From positions 1 through 20,896 of the IMG/VR virus record IMGVR_UViG_3300044961_000126: 20,896 nt of DNA; one strand, written 5' to 3'. The notes beneath the pieces were generated by a model. The model was not told the origin of the DNA. It saw nothing but the letters and a program-made list of their open reading frames with translations, and searched no databases. The position numbers were made by a program, and so were the translations under genes. The number at the start of each line of letters is the position of its first letter. The first letter of the stretch is position 1. Of this stretch, positions 1 to 5,929 are shown piece by piece. The stretch is from a virus.

Positions 1-214
1 GCGTCACGATGATCGTCTCTTGCTGTGCCGTGTAATTGAAACATTTCCAATACATGTCTTTACCGCTTTGCACCGCGTCATATATAAATATGATCACGAG
101 CAGTATGGGCACGGCGAGGAAGAAAAGAAGTGCATAATAAAACCGACCAAAAATCAAGAGGTGAAGAAGAAAACCAAGAAAGCCACCATCTTTCAGAGAA
201 TCGTTGTTTTTCAC
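1..214 (-). CDS. Small membrane protein, partial (runs off left edge)
   Basis: No function recognised. A GTG codon at 214-212 opens a frame that stays open to the window edge (71 codons seen). The start overlaps the stop of the upstream gene as GTGA, the usual sign of translational coupling. The N-terminus is short and mildly polar (MKNNDSLKDGG). It is followed by one long or two short hydrophobic segments, roughly residues 12-46, rich in F, L, I and V and including LLFFLAVPILLVIIFIY. A polar part containing YWKCFNY and AQQETII follows and continues beyond the edge. No strong SD precedes the GTG. The upstream neighbour is also a small membrane protein, so the pair may act together at the envelope (an inhibitor or spanin-like pair is possible but unproven). 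The C-terminus is unseen. Confidence 0.6.
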   Translation of the reverse strand, partial: MKNNDSLKDGGFLGFLLHLLIFGRFYYALLFFLAVPILLVIIFIYDAVQSGKDMYWKCFNYTAQQETIIVT

Positions 215-399
215 GGGATCGTCCAGGTATTGGGTGCGCGCGCACAATCCATGTGCGGTGGCCGGTGACCCGGCCAAACATAAGTGGGTTCATCAATTCC
301 ATCACTGCAAAGCCAGACGGGCTCGCTGATCAAAAACACTGCTGTTGCGGCAATGAGAACAAATATCGCCACGCAGAGAAGCTGTTTCGTCACGTTCAT
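211..399 (-). CDS. Small membrane or exported protein, leaderless start
   Basis: A 62-aa protein of unknown function. It begins MNVTKQ, then has one hydrophobic segment (about residues 6-26) that could be a membrane anchor or an uncleaved signal. A short tail with two cysteines (SEPVWLCSDG and HMDCARAP) and several prolines and tryptophans follows, as in a small periplasmic or outer-leaflet domain. The start is the ATG at 399-397, not the TTG nine codons upstream. No SD precedes it, but a promoter (TTGACT, 17 nt, TATGTT) ends six nucleotides before the ATG, so the mRNA is probably leaderless. The stop overlaps the GTG of the next small membrane gene. It is the first gene downstream of the repeat arrays. 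The promoter and hydrophobic pattern support it as real; no homologue can be named. Confidence 0.6.
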   Translation of the reverse strand: MNVTKQLLCVAIFVLIAATAVFLISEPVWLCSDGIDEPTYVWPGHRPPHMDCARAPNTWTIP

Positions 400-405
400 G
401 GTTGA

Positions 406-434
406 AACATAACGGCTGCGGGTCAAAAAGTCAA
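406..434 (-). promoter_or_regulatory. Sigma70-type promoter, predicted leaderless transcript
   Basis: The -35 is TTGACT (434-429), the spacer is exactly 17 nt and the -10 is TATGTT (411-406). Six nucleotides separate the -10 from the ATG at 399, so +1 would fall on the A of the start codon. This explains the missing SD of the 62-aa gene. Confidence 0.6.
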
Positions 435-576
435 GTGTGCGCCGGTCCCGAAAAGCATTTAATTTAATTAACTCGAGTCACGTATATTATATATACCAGT
501 TCCAGAAATTGTGCAAAAACGCTAAAACGTGCAACTTGGCAACTAAATAGCTAGCTAATCTGCTGAACATCATATA

Positions 577-808
577 GAAATCTGAAAACCGGGAGATCTG
601 AAAACGTGAAGATCCGAGCCGGAATGTTTGCCGAGCTGAAAACATGAAGATCTGAACATGTGGAGATCCGAGCTGAAAACGTGAAGATCTGAACATGTAG
701 AGCTCTGAACCGGAAAACAGGGCTTGTTACTGAGCCGGAATGTTTGCCGAGCTGAAAACCGGAAGATCTGAACATGTGAAGATCTGAGCTGAAAACATGA
801 ACCGAAGA
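577..808. repeat. Degenerate tandem repeat array 1 (about 16-nt units)
   Basis: An irregular minisatellite-like array. On the plus strand the core unit is AAGATCTGAACATGTG, alternating with variants such as GAGCTGAAAACATG and GAGATCCGAGCTGAAAACGTG. A 28-nt block starting GAGCCGGAATG and ending GCTGAAAAC occurs twice without mismatch (616-643 and 732-759). Unit length varies, so no reading frame is kept through the array, and minus-strand ORFs here are monotonous (FRSSRFQL-like) and lack SD sites. There are no unique spacers of the CRISPR kind. It lies in a gene-free kilobase with array 2. Function is unknown; an origin, a recombination region or an expanding intergenic satellite are all possible. 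Confidence 0.85.
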
Positions 809-841
809 ATTTCCCGTTAAAAATTTTGAAAAGCTAGACAC

Positions 842-940
842 ACGAGGGCGTATACTTTACCAATTATATATTGTATATGATGTGTAGAATTATATTATCT
901 GTTTTTGTTATAATTTAAATATCCATACCCGTTGGGTATG
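842..940. other. AT-rich spacer ending in a short hairpin
   Basis: An AT-rich stretch between the two repeat arrays with alternating TA tracts around 863-920 and no convincing ORF. It ends in a short perfect inverted repeat, CATACCC-GTT-GGGTATG (924-940), whose right arm is also the first part of the direct repeat that flanks array 2. No T-run follows, so it is not a terminator. The AT-rich tract would melt easily, which fits an origin but is not proof of one. Confidence 0.45.
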
Positions 941-1348
941 AGCACCTCACGTTTCCGGCTCAGAACTTGAAGCTCGGATTGGATCAGCTCGGATTGGATC
1001 AGCTCAGAACTTGAAGCTCGGATTGGATCAGCTCGGATTGGATCAGCTCGGATTGGATCAGCTCAGAACTTGAAGCTCGGATTGGATCAGCTCGGATTGG
1101 ATCAGCTCGGAACTTGAGGCTCAGAACTTGAGGCTCAGATTGGATCAGCTCGGATTGGATCAGCTCAGAACTTGAAGTTCGGATTGGATCAGCTCAGAAC
1201 TTAAGGCTCGGAACTTAAGGCTCAGAACTTGAGGCTCAGAACTTGAAGCTCGGATTGGATCAGCTCAGAACTTGGGGCTCGGATTGGATCAGCTCAGAAC
1301 TCATGAGGCTCGGAATTCATGGGTATGAGCACTTTACGTTTCCAGCTT
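934..1348. repeat. Direct-repeat pair bracketing array 2
   Basis: A 27-nt sequence beginning GGGTATGAGCAC occurs at 934-960 and again at 1321-1347 with three transitions (24 of 27 identical). These copies sit at the two ends of array 2. They may be the target duplication of an inserted array, the end units of a larger repeat, or remnants of unequal exchange. Confidence 0.75.
959..1323. repeat. Two-monomer tandem array 2 (14-nt and 15-nt units)
   Basis: The tract can be fully parsed into 25 consecutive units of two kinds that share the first six positions CTCRGA. Type A is CTCAGAACTTGAAG (14 nt, 13 copies with variants) and type B is CTCGGATTGGATCAG (15 nt, 12 copies). The order is A BB A BBB A BB AA BB A B AAAA B A B A A. 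B units are almost invariant (CTCAGATT once, TTCGG once). A units vary mostly at their last bases (GAAG, GAGG, TAAGG, GGGG, and CATGAGG at the end). Mixing 14 and 15 breaks any reading frame, and A has TGA in one frame, so the array is not coding. No unique spacers are present. Confidence 0.9.
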
Positions 1349-1426
1349 GGTTTGGATTCGATTGGATTTTGGTTCGGTTTAAATCGGAATCTGGTTTGGA
1401 TTTCAGCTTGGTTTGGATTCGATTGG
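1344..1426. repeat. 22-nt exact direct repeat in a T/G-rich tract
   Basis: The 22-nt sequence starting AGCTTGGTTTGGATTCG occurs at 1344-1365 and 1405-1426 without mismatch. The 39 nt between consists of related GGTTTGGATT/GGTTCGGTTT words. It directly continues array 2 and ends just before the stop of the HNH-like gene at 1440. It is probably an older, more decayed part of the same satellite region. Confidence 0.8.
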
Positions 1427-1439
1427 TTCAGTTTTTATA

Positions 1440-2036
1440 TTATTCATCATCAGCGGTGATCCGATCATAGTCATCGGCCATGTCATCCCAATTGACGTTG
1501 AGCTGTTGTGCATCTAACTGAAGTTCTTCAGGAGCAGCGTAGGTGACCGCCGTGTCAGGTGCGAGCACATCTTTGCGAAGCGTGCCGGTAGTTAAATAGT
1601 AACAATTGTAGCAAATTAAATTGAGATTATTTAGTGCAAGATTATTGCTATCATCGTCACGATAGGTCATCACGAATGGGCCTCGGCCATCAGGTTTGAC
1701 CTTGTTGAAACCGCAATACCCGCAACTCTGTTCCAGCATACCCGCTCGGATCAATCGTTCTTTCAGTCGATTCCGGTCATACCCCGGTCGTCGGCCTTCC
1801 AATATTTCGTTGAGGCCAAACGCATTCTTGCGACGAATCTTGCTCACCCCTCGACCCGACTTATTCTTAAATTCGGTATCATAGAGTTCATACGCCTTGG
1901 CATAGCGTTTATAGGTCGTAAAGTTGACTTGGAGATATTGAGCGGCTTGACGATGACTATTGGTATTGGCTTGCGCATGTTCAATGTCACGCTTTAAGAG
2001 CGGTCGTTTGCGACCGACTTTTGGGCTGATTGGCAT
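1440..2036 (-). CDS. HNH-fold-like zinc protein with helix-turn-helix-like N-terminus, catalytic His apparently lost
   Basis: A 198-aa protein. The N-terminal part (about residues 17-50) contains AAQYLQVNFTTYKRYAKAY, typical of a helix-turn-helix that tests short DNA words. The C-terminal part has two cysteine pairs, CGYC (105-108) and CYNC (142-145), separated by TYRDDDSNNLALNNLNLI. This is the layout of zinc-bound HNH proteins, where LxxHHxDG...NLxxLCxNCH would be expected. The HH pair is replaced by TY and the final CxxCH histidine by Y, so nuclease activity is doubtful. It may be a DNA-binding derivative of a homing endonuclease. The ATG is preceded by AGGAG ten nucleotides away. A terminator-like hairpin lies just upstream and the repeat arrays lie just downstream. 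The C-terminus is acidic (NWDDMADDYDR). Confidence 0.75.
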   Translation of the reverse strand: MPISPKVGRKRPLLKRDIEHAQANTNSHRQAAQYLQVNFTTYKRYAKAYELYDTEFKNKSGRGVSKIRRKNAFGLNEILEGRRPGYDRNRLKERLIRAGMLEQSCGYCGFNKVKPDGRGPFVMTYRDDDSNNLALNNLNLICYNCYYLTTGTLRKDVLAPDTAVTYAAPEELQLDAQQLNVNWDDMADDYDRITADDE

Positions 2037-2063
2037 TTATACACATCTCCTGTATAATCGTTC

Positions 2064-2098
2064 TCATAAAGAAAATCCCCGCCACTTGGGCGGGGATT
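2064..2098 (-). terminator. Rho-independent terminator of the structured-RNA transcript
   Basis: A perfect 10-bp stem, AATCCCCGCC (2074-2083) with GGCGGGGATT (2089-2098), and a 5-nt loop. On the minus strand it is followed by TTCTTTATG, a moderate T-rich tail. It sits between the hairpin-rich non-coding tract and the HNH-like gene. Confidence 0.7.
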
Positions 2099-2185
2099 CT
2101 CCGTGACCTCACCGGTCGCAGTAATAATAACCTTCAAGAAAAATGGATCGGTGCCGGAATAGGTAATAATATTAATTTAATTAAT

Positions 2186-2299
2186 CACCGGCTCTTCCGG
2201 TGCTTCGTATCAGGCGGGACCAACCCGCATTTCCTTGTTCAAAGCAAGGCGTCTTGTTTTATTAGACGACTGAAGTTGCACGGGTGTGCGCTGTACACC
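2186..2299 (-). ncRNA. Chain of five consecutive hairpins, non-coding
   Basis: No credible ORF. Five separate stem-loops follow one another: CACCGG/CCGGTG (2186-2202), GCGGG/CCCGC (2214-2228), CCTTG/CAAGG (2233-2249), CGTCT/AGACG (2250-2268) and GGTGT/ACACC (2283-2299). A sixth, GTCGG/CCGAC (2387-2402), lies farther upstream. Read from the minus strand they form the 3' half of a transcript that could start at the perfect promoter at 2797 and end at the 2074-2098 hairpin. The density of stems suggests a folded RNA, but which strand is the RNA is inferred from the promoter and terminator only. The rest of 2099-2457 shows AT-rich sequence (about 2160-2185) and nothing else recognised. Confidence 0.5.
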
Positions 2300-2457
2300 A
2301 TCGACCCAACTTTTCTGTTACCCAAGTTTACCCATACTAGCTTGAGCCCTCTGCCATATATTATTTTCAATCATAAATATGCCTATGTCGGCAGGGACCG
2401 ACGTATGATACCATATGGGGGAGACATCATACCCGCGCTTGACTCGGATAGGGGTGG

Positions 2458-2556
2458 TTAGATACCACCAACCACGCTTTCAATTAAATTTTTCATTTTT
2501 GCGTCTCGTTCACCATCTTGGTTGAAGTAGACTCGCCGTTTTTCATCATCATTCAT
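2458..2556 (-). CDS. Hypothetical 32-aa protein
   Basis: A short ORF that looks protein-like: it begins MNDDEKRRVYFNQDGERD and ends with an amphipathic helix-like stretch (MKNLIESVVGGI). It is highly charged, soluble and has no cysteine. An in-frame TGA three codons before the ATG fixes the start. The only good SD, GGAGG at 2573-2569, is 12 nt from the ATG and lies in the closing stem of the structured RNA described at 2567-2762, so translation may be gated by folding. Its own perfect sigma70 promoter lies about 205 nt upstream. Function is unknown. Coding status is plausible from composition but unproven. Confidence 0.5.
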   Translation of the reverse strand: MNDDEKRRVYFNQDGERDAKMKNLIESVVGGI

Positions 2557-2566
2557 CCGTCGTCAC

Positions 2567-2762
2567 GACCTCCGAACAGGCGGCAGGCATCGCCGGTGAG
2601 TTTTGAGTGGATCTCACAACCTGCGTGTGGTTCTCGCACCCACCGGCGTCGAACTGGTGGCTCCTCACTCACCAGTTGAACATCTTCGCGCCGTCTTACT
2701 ATCCGGAGTCGCCTGTTTCGGAGGCTCCCCGTGTCATTCACGTTCCGGCGGAGATGGATCAC
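2567..2762 (-). ncRNA. Highly structured leader RNA, riboswitch-like candidate
   Basis: Read from the minus strand, this approximately 195-nt stretch folds into nested stems. A first hairpin pairs CTCC/GGAG with an inner CGTG-AATGA-CACG around 2753-2725. A long closing helix pairs 2724-2710 with 2582-2569 (15 nt against 14 nt, one bulged base). Inside it are a perfect 8-bp hairpin AACTGGTG/CACCAGTT (2677-2670 with 2659-2652) and an 11-bp stem with one G-U pair (2648-2638 with 2601-2591) that encloses a smaller TGCG/CGCA hairpin. The 3' strand of the closing helix contains GGAGG, the only good SD for the 32-aa ORF. It matches no riboswitch, intron or tmRNA class that I recognise. A frame read through it (2553-2762) has no homology signal and is ignored. 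Confidence 0.65.
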
Positions 2763-2768
2763 TCTATA

Positions 2769-2797
2769 ATTATAACCAGTAGAAACTTATTTGTCAA
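2769..2797 (-). promoter_or_regulatory. Perfect consensus sigma70 promoter
   Basis: TTGACA (2797-2792), exactly 17 nt, then TATAAT (2774-2769): both hexamers match consensus at all positions. The -35 overlaps the TGA stop of the HNH gene. The expected start is near 2762, at the head of the structured RNA. It is the strongest promoter in the window by sequence, so the RNA should be abundant early in infection. Confidence 0.85.
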
Positions 2798-3309
2798 GCG
2801 ATAATTGTGAATCCCTTTTCGTTAAGGGAATTGATGATATTTGCTAGATCCACAATATTAATAGTCTTTGTGGCGGTAGTCTTTGTAGTCTTGCTTGTGG
2901 ACGCCTTTTTATTTGACTTCAGGCGATATTCGGAAACCATCTGGCCGATGTGCTTTGGAGTACGCTTCCGAAGAATATTGGCAAACTTCGGGTTGGCCTT
3001 GATTAACTGCTTCTGACGTTCCTCGTTAGAGGCACCGACTTCGAGGTTTACGCCGCTAAATGAAAGAAGGTTAATTGGGGCTCGTTCGTGTGCCATAAAA
3101 TGATGCTCCTTACAGTATACTTTTACGTTATTTATTTCGTCCTTGCCGCCTTGTGCGACAGGAACTATGTGATGAATTTCAAGAATGTCTTTGCGTGTTT
3201 CTTTACATCCTCGCCACTCACACGTTGTACCTCTTATTCGAAAAACGCGATTACGGAAGTGAGGTCTATTACCACGTTTACGTTTACGTTTTACGGACAT
3301 AATGGACAT
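2794..3309 (-). CDS. HNH endonuclease
   Basis: A compact HNH nuclease of about 171 aa, probably a free-standing homing-type enzyme that cuts DNA with a metal-bound beta-beta-alpha fold. Counting from the second Met: a basic start, a CEWRGC zinc pair (C30, C35), the HNH core LEIHHIVPVAQGG (HH at 46-47), then NNVKVYCKEHH (C66, H69-70). All key residues are present, unlike in the HNH-like gene at 1440. The C-terminal half is Lys/Thr-rich, including KTTKTTATKT, followed by a hydrophobic end. Three ATGs lie close together (3318, 3309, 3300). AAGGG upstream is only 2 nt from the first but about 11 nt from the second, so 3309 is preferred. It overlaps the end of the upstream 115-aa gene. Confidence 0.85.
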   Translation of the reverse strand: MSIMSVKRKRKRGNRPHFRNRVFRIRGTTCEWRGCKETRKDILEIHHIVPVAQGGKDEINNVKVYCKEHHFMAHERAPINLLSFSGVNLEVGASNEERQKQLIKANPKFANILRKRTPKHIGQMVSEYRLKSNKKASTSKTTKTTATKTINIVDLANIINSLNEKGFTIIA

Positions 3310-3631
3310 ATGATCCATATCCCTTTTCTTGCATTACCGTTTCATCACTGACCGGCTTGCCGTGGTATTCAGACCAATCCCACTTATCGGCATTTTCCAG
3401 AGTACCAAAAAACCATCGAAAGTTCGGCGCGAGTTTGCTCTTGGCACCAAGAATGTCGCCGGCCTTTGCCGTTTTCACATCGGTTCTGGCCACGAAATAT
3501 CTGACCTTGCCATCTACATACACCTTGTCAAACTTACGACCGGTTTCAATGAAAGGCTCTCGAGCGGGTCCGATTAAATCGACTAATCGCTGAATAAGCA
3601 GCGCGTGTGTCTTGTCAGTGTTTCTTGCCAT
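3284..3631 (-). CDS. Hypothetical 115-aa protein
   Basis: No family recognised. The protein is soluble, basic at the start (MARNTDKTHALLIQRLVDLIG) and rich in aromatic residues near the end (FRWFFGTLENADKWDWSEY, and GYGSYVHYVRKT). The middle has alternating hydrophobic residues (KVYVDGKVRYFVAR) that suggest a small beta-sheet domain. The ATG has a good SD, AGAGGA, five to six nucleotides upstream. It has its own promoter (TTGACA, 17 nt, TATCTT) directly behind the stop of the preceding small membrane gene, and the sequence TATTTATA just upstream of the SD. Its end overlaps the start of the HNH endonuclease by about 26 nt, so this host gene may be the one the HNH gene moved next to. Confidence 0.7.
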   Translation of the reverse strand: MARNTDKTHALLIQRLVDLIGPAREPFIETGRKFDKVYVDGKVRYFVARTDVKTAKAGDILGAKSKLAPNFRWFFGTLENADKWDWSEYHGKPVSDETVMQEKGYGSYVHYVRKT

Positions 3632-3657
3632 TTGGGTTCCTCTGAAAGTATATAAAT

Positions 3658-3686
3658 AAGATAACTAATGCTAACATTTATGTCAA
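3658..3686 (-). promoter_or_regulatory. Sigma70-type promoter for the 115-aa gene
   Basis: TTGACA (3686-3681), 17 nt, TATCTT (3663-3658). It overlaps the stop of the 45-aa membrane protein. The expected start near 3651 leaves a 20-nt leader with AGAGGA before the ATG at 3631. Confidence 0.7.
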
Positions 3687-3815
3687 GGGGCCGGTCGGGT
3701 GTTTCCGTGTACATCGACTTTCGGCCCCGCCACTAATCCAATAAAGGGCAATCCAAAATGATGCCCACCCAGACGACTTAAAAAAGAACGCGGCGATGAA
3801 GGCCAGTAAAATCAT
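3678..3815 (-). CDS. Small two-helix membrane protein (45 aa)
   Basis: A short gene that is easy to miss. It begins MILLAFIAAFFFKSSGWAS and continues FWIALYWISGGAESR, giving two hydrophobic segments (about residues 1-12 and 16-29) with KSSG between them. A polar, basic tail follows (RCTRKHPTGPLT). The start is very well supported: a full GGAGGT six nucleotides before the ATG, and the ATG comes two nucleotides after the TAA of the VWA protein gene, so the two are probably co-translated. No homologue is recognised. Tiny membrane proteins of this type may be envelope-targeted, but the tie to the ATPase/VWA pair is only positional. Confidence 0.7.
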   Translation of the reverse strand: MILLAFIAAFFFKSSGWASFWIALYWISGGAESRCTRKHPTGPLT

Positions 3816-5894
3816 TTATTGACCTCCATTCACCATGATCTTGTTGAGTGTACGAGCAATGCTGGTAACATTGGCCGGATCAATGAAATGTGCATCCTGA
3901 CCATACATCTTACGGAAACCCGCGTGTTCCTGCTTGCTGTGACCAATGTAATAACTCATTACCTGAATACCATTGGCACGGAACTCCTGCATCATACGAC
4001 GTGTGTGTTTATACGCCGATTCACCGCCGTACGAGTAGTGGCGACCCTTCCACTCAAATCCGTGGCCGGGTTCACCATCCGACAGATTGATGAAATACTT
4101 CTTAGCACCCTTGCTCGTCTTGAGAATTTCTTCCTTGACCGCTTCGAAGCACAGTGCTTCCGGCGTCCCGCCGGCCGCCGACAGATACGGCACCACATCA
4201 CGAACGCGCTGGAACTTGTGACGCTTGCTATCATAGATAATTGCCAAATGGGCGTGTGACGAACCGCCGTCACGAACCGCAATCGTACAATTCATCTTAC
4301 GATTCTTTTCCGCCGCGTAAGCAATAGCCACGGCAAGCGTCATCGCCTGGCGGAACTTCTCACCCATCATCGAACCACTCAGGTCGATATCGAGCCATAC
4401 ATCAACAGGCTGACGCTGTTCAGTAACAATATGATGGAACACCTTTTCGTTACCATATCCAAATCCCGAAATCAGTCGCTTATCAATACGCCCAGTTTCC
4501 TGACGAGTAAACTTCAACGGTTTCTCATCCTGTACTACGGAAATACGTGAGGCAAGAACCTGACCCATACGAATGCCGTCAGCGACTGCACGTTCTGCAT
4601 CGGGGTTGCGGCCGACGTTACGACCATATCCATAAGCACCGAATCGCATAGGGAACGAATCACTCTGGACTGTCCGCTTGGTAACTTCCCGATAAATGAT
4701 AATCGGACACTTAACATTACGACCAATGAAATTGCCTTCCACGGTCTTAAAATCGGCCTTGGAATCCTCAAGCATCTGGAGATCTCGCATAATCCGATTT
4801 GACAGCGTCTCCTTTTGTTCATTGAGCGCCGAGTGGTCAAGGAACTTACGCTGCTTGTTGAGCGCGGCGTCGAGTTCTTTACCAGACACGGGACGATATT
4901 CGACTTCACCATCGCTGTTTTCGTTTGTCGGCGAAAAGTCCATATTCGGCATATCAGTAACAACCGTCTTGACATTCCGCAACTTCATATCATCCGACCG
5001 ACCATTCTCACTTGTGACCGACTTGCTATTACGGACGATGATTTCCGCAATACGAAGCGCATCCGCAAACAACAGAGGCAGATGATCGTGATTGACCGTG
5101 TCCATACCAGCCCACCGACGCCACCCAATATCCTCGTCACCACGAGCAAACAAACCCTTGCGAGTGAAGTTTACAATGTCACGAATCTTGTCAAGATCGG
5201 GGAGCGCAGTAACATCGAAATGCTTGTTCGTCATATTGATAACGAACAATTCGTAATTGCGAACGGACGGATCACGGAACTTGGGATCGCGCAGCGCGTT
5301 GTCAATCTTCGGAGTGTGCCAATGTGCATCATACAACGCCTGGTAGTACGGGCGATACCCGCTCGCGTTTTCGTACATCCACAGGTCGATACGACGATCT
5401 TCCATGTAATTCATCATCATCTGAATGAGCTGACGAACCTGCGATTCGGTCATGCCAATCTTGGCAGCGTCTGCCAGAATCGTGCTCTTACTGATAAGAT
5501 CACGGAAGTTCTTTTCCATCTTCGGAAGAAATGCCAATGACTCATTGCTGAGAAGGCAGTGCGACGCCTCGTGCAACGCCAGACCGACCTGTACGTCAAT
5601 CTTCGACGGATCAAGGTCGGCGGAAATCACGACCTGCTTGCCATCGGTGTAACTGAGCTTGCCACTTGAGAAAATCACGGGGATATTACGTCCAGTGACA
5701 ATCTGAACGAAATTGCCGATGGCACGCTGCACGATGCGAAGCCGCCGCAAATGTTCGGGCGAACCTATTTCGCACTGCGTCATCATTTCTTCGGCTTCAT
5801 CGCCGAGCCAATAAACGCTGTGCTGTTCACGAGCCTTGGCAATCCGTTCTTGGATGCGCTTCTGAACGTATGGATTCTGGATAGTAGTAGTCAT
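3816..5894 (-). CDS. CobT-like putative metallopeptidase with VWA domain
   Basis: A 692-aa protein with two recognisable domains. The N-terminal part carries HEASH (108-112), an HExxH zinc motif, followed by MEDRR with a likely third ligand at E165, as in the putative metallopeptidase domains of this family. The C-terminal third is a von Willebrand A domain with the metal-ion-dependent adhesion motif DLSGS (504-508) and a later LSDGEPGHG. Such proteins work with a MoxR/CobS AAA+ ATPase, here encoded immediately upstream. The pair resembles CobS/CobT of cobaltochelatase, but no CobN is present, so metal insertion into a corrin is unlikely. A chaperone or remodelling role on a phage or host complex is inferred. 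The ATG has only weak SD potential, and a promoter ends six nucleotides before it, suggesting a leaderless mRNA. Confidence 0.85.
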   Translation of the reverse strand: MTTTIQNPYVQKRIQERIAKAREQHSVYWLGDEAEEMMTQCEIGSPEHLRRLRIVQRAIGNFVQIVTGRNIPVIFSSGKLSYTDGKQVVISADLDPSKIDVQVGLALHEASHCLLSNESLAFLPKMEKNFRDLISKSTILADAAKIGMTESQVRQLIQMMMNYMEDRRIDLWMYENASGYRPYYQALYDAHWHTPKIDNALRDPKFRDPSVRNYELFVINMTNKHFDVTALPDLDKIRDIVNFTRKGLFARGDEDIGWRRWAGMDTVNHDHLPLLFADALRIAEIIVRNSKSVTSENGRSDDMKLRNVKTVVTDMPNMDFSPTNENSDGEVEYRPVSGKELDAALNKQRKFLDHSALNEQKETLSNRIMRDLQMLEDSKADFKTVEGNFIGRNVKCPIIIYREVTKRTVQSDSFPMRFGAYGYGRNVGRNPDAERAVADGIRMGQVLASRISVVQDEKPLKFTRQETGRIDKRLISGFGYGNEKVFHHIVTEQRQPVDVWLDIDLSGSMMGEKFRQAMTLAVAIAYAAEKNRKMNCTIAVRDGGSSHAHLAIIYDSKRHKFQRVRDVVPYLSAAGGTPEALCFEAVKEEILKTSKGAKKYFINLSDGEPGHGFEWKGRHYSYGGESAYKHTRRMMQEFRANGIQVMSYYIGHSKQEHAGFRKMYGQDAHFIDPANVTSIARTLNKIMVNGGQ

Positions 5895-5900
5895 ACTCTG

Positions 5901-5929
5901 AATCTAACGACTTGAATTGTAAAAATCAA
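5901..5929 (-). promoter_or_regulatory. Promoter with +1 at the start codon of the VWA gene
   Basis: TTGATT (5929-5924), 17 nt, TAGATT (5906-5901). Six nucleotides then lead to the ATG at 5894, the same geometry as at 406-434. The spacer also contains the 3' half of a 7-bp inverted repeat GACTTGA/TCAAGTC. Hexamers are weaker than elsewhere. Confidence 0.4.

Noticed and set aside
551-841. Minus-strand ORFs through array 1 (up to 96 aa)
   Set aside because: Monotonous repeat translation, variable unit length, no SD, stops differ among frames.
577-1323. CRISPR array
   Set aside because: Units of 14-16 nt follow each other directly, with no unique spacers of constant length and no cas genes.
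2233-2249. tRNA T-arm (CCTTG-TTCAAAG-CAAGG on plus)
   Set aside because: The arm fits, but no matching acceptor strand or 7-nt anticodon loop lies at the right distance on that strand.
2318-2374. 18-aa ORF (MIENNIW...) in the hairpin tract
   Set aside because: No SD, very short, frame crosses the region of hairpins.
2030-2461. Plus-strand ORF of 143 aa
   Set aside because: Opposite to all genes, runs through hairpins and the terminator, overlaps the SD region of the HNH-like gene, no recognisable protein features.
2640-2660. tRNA-like TTCGA loop on minus in the structured RNA
   Set aside because: The stem has an A-C mismatch and no acceptor partner; the same bases form a better hairpin with 2670-2677.
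2553-2762. 69-aa minus-strand ORF over the structured leader
   Set aside because: Arg-rich low-quality translation, start near the expected transcript 5' end, no SD; strong base pairing explains the sequence better.
2064-2797. Group I or group II intron
   Set aside because: No conserved core (P7-like or domain V-like) sequence was found, and no split exon on either side.
4815-5540. 241-aa plus-strand ORF
   Set aside because: Antisense shadow of the VWA protein gene.
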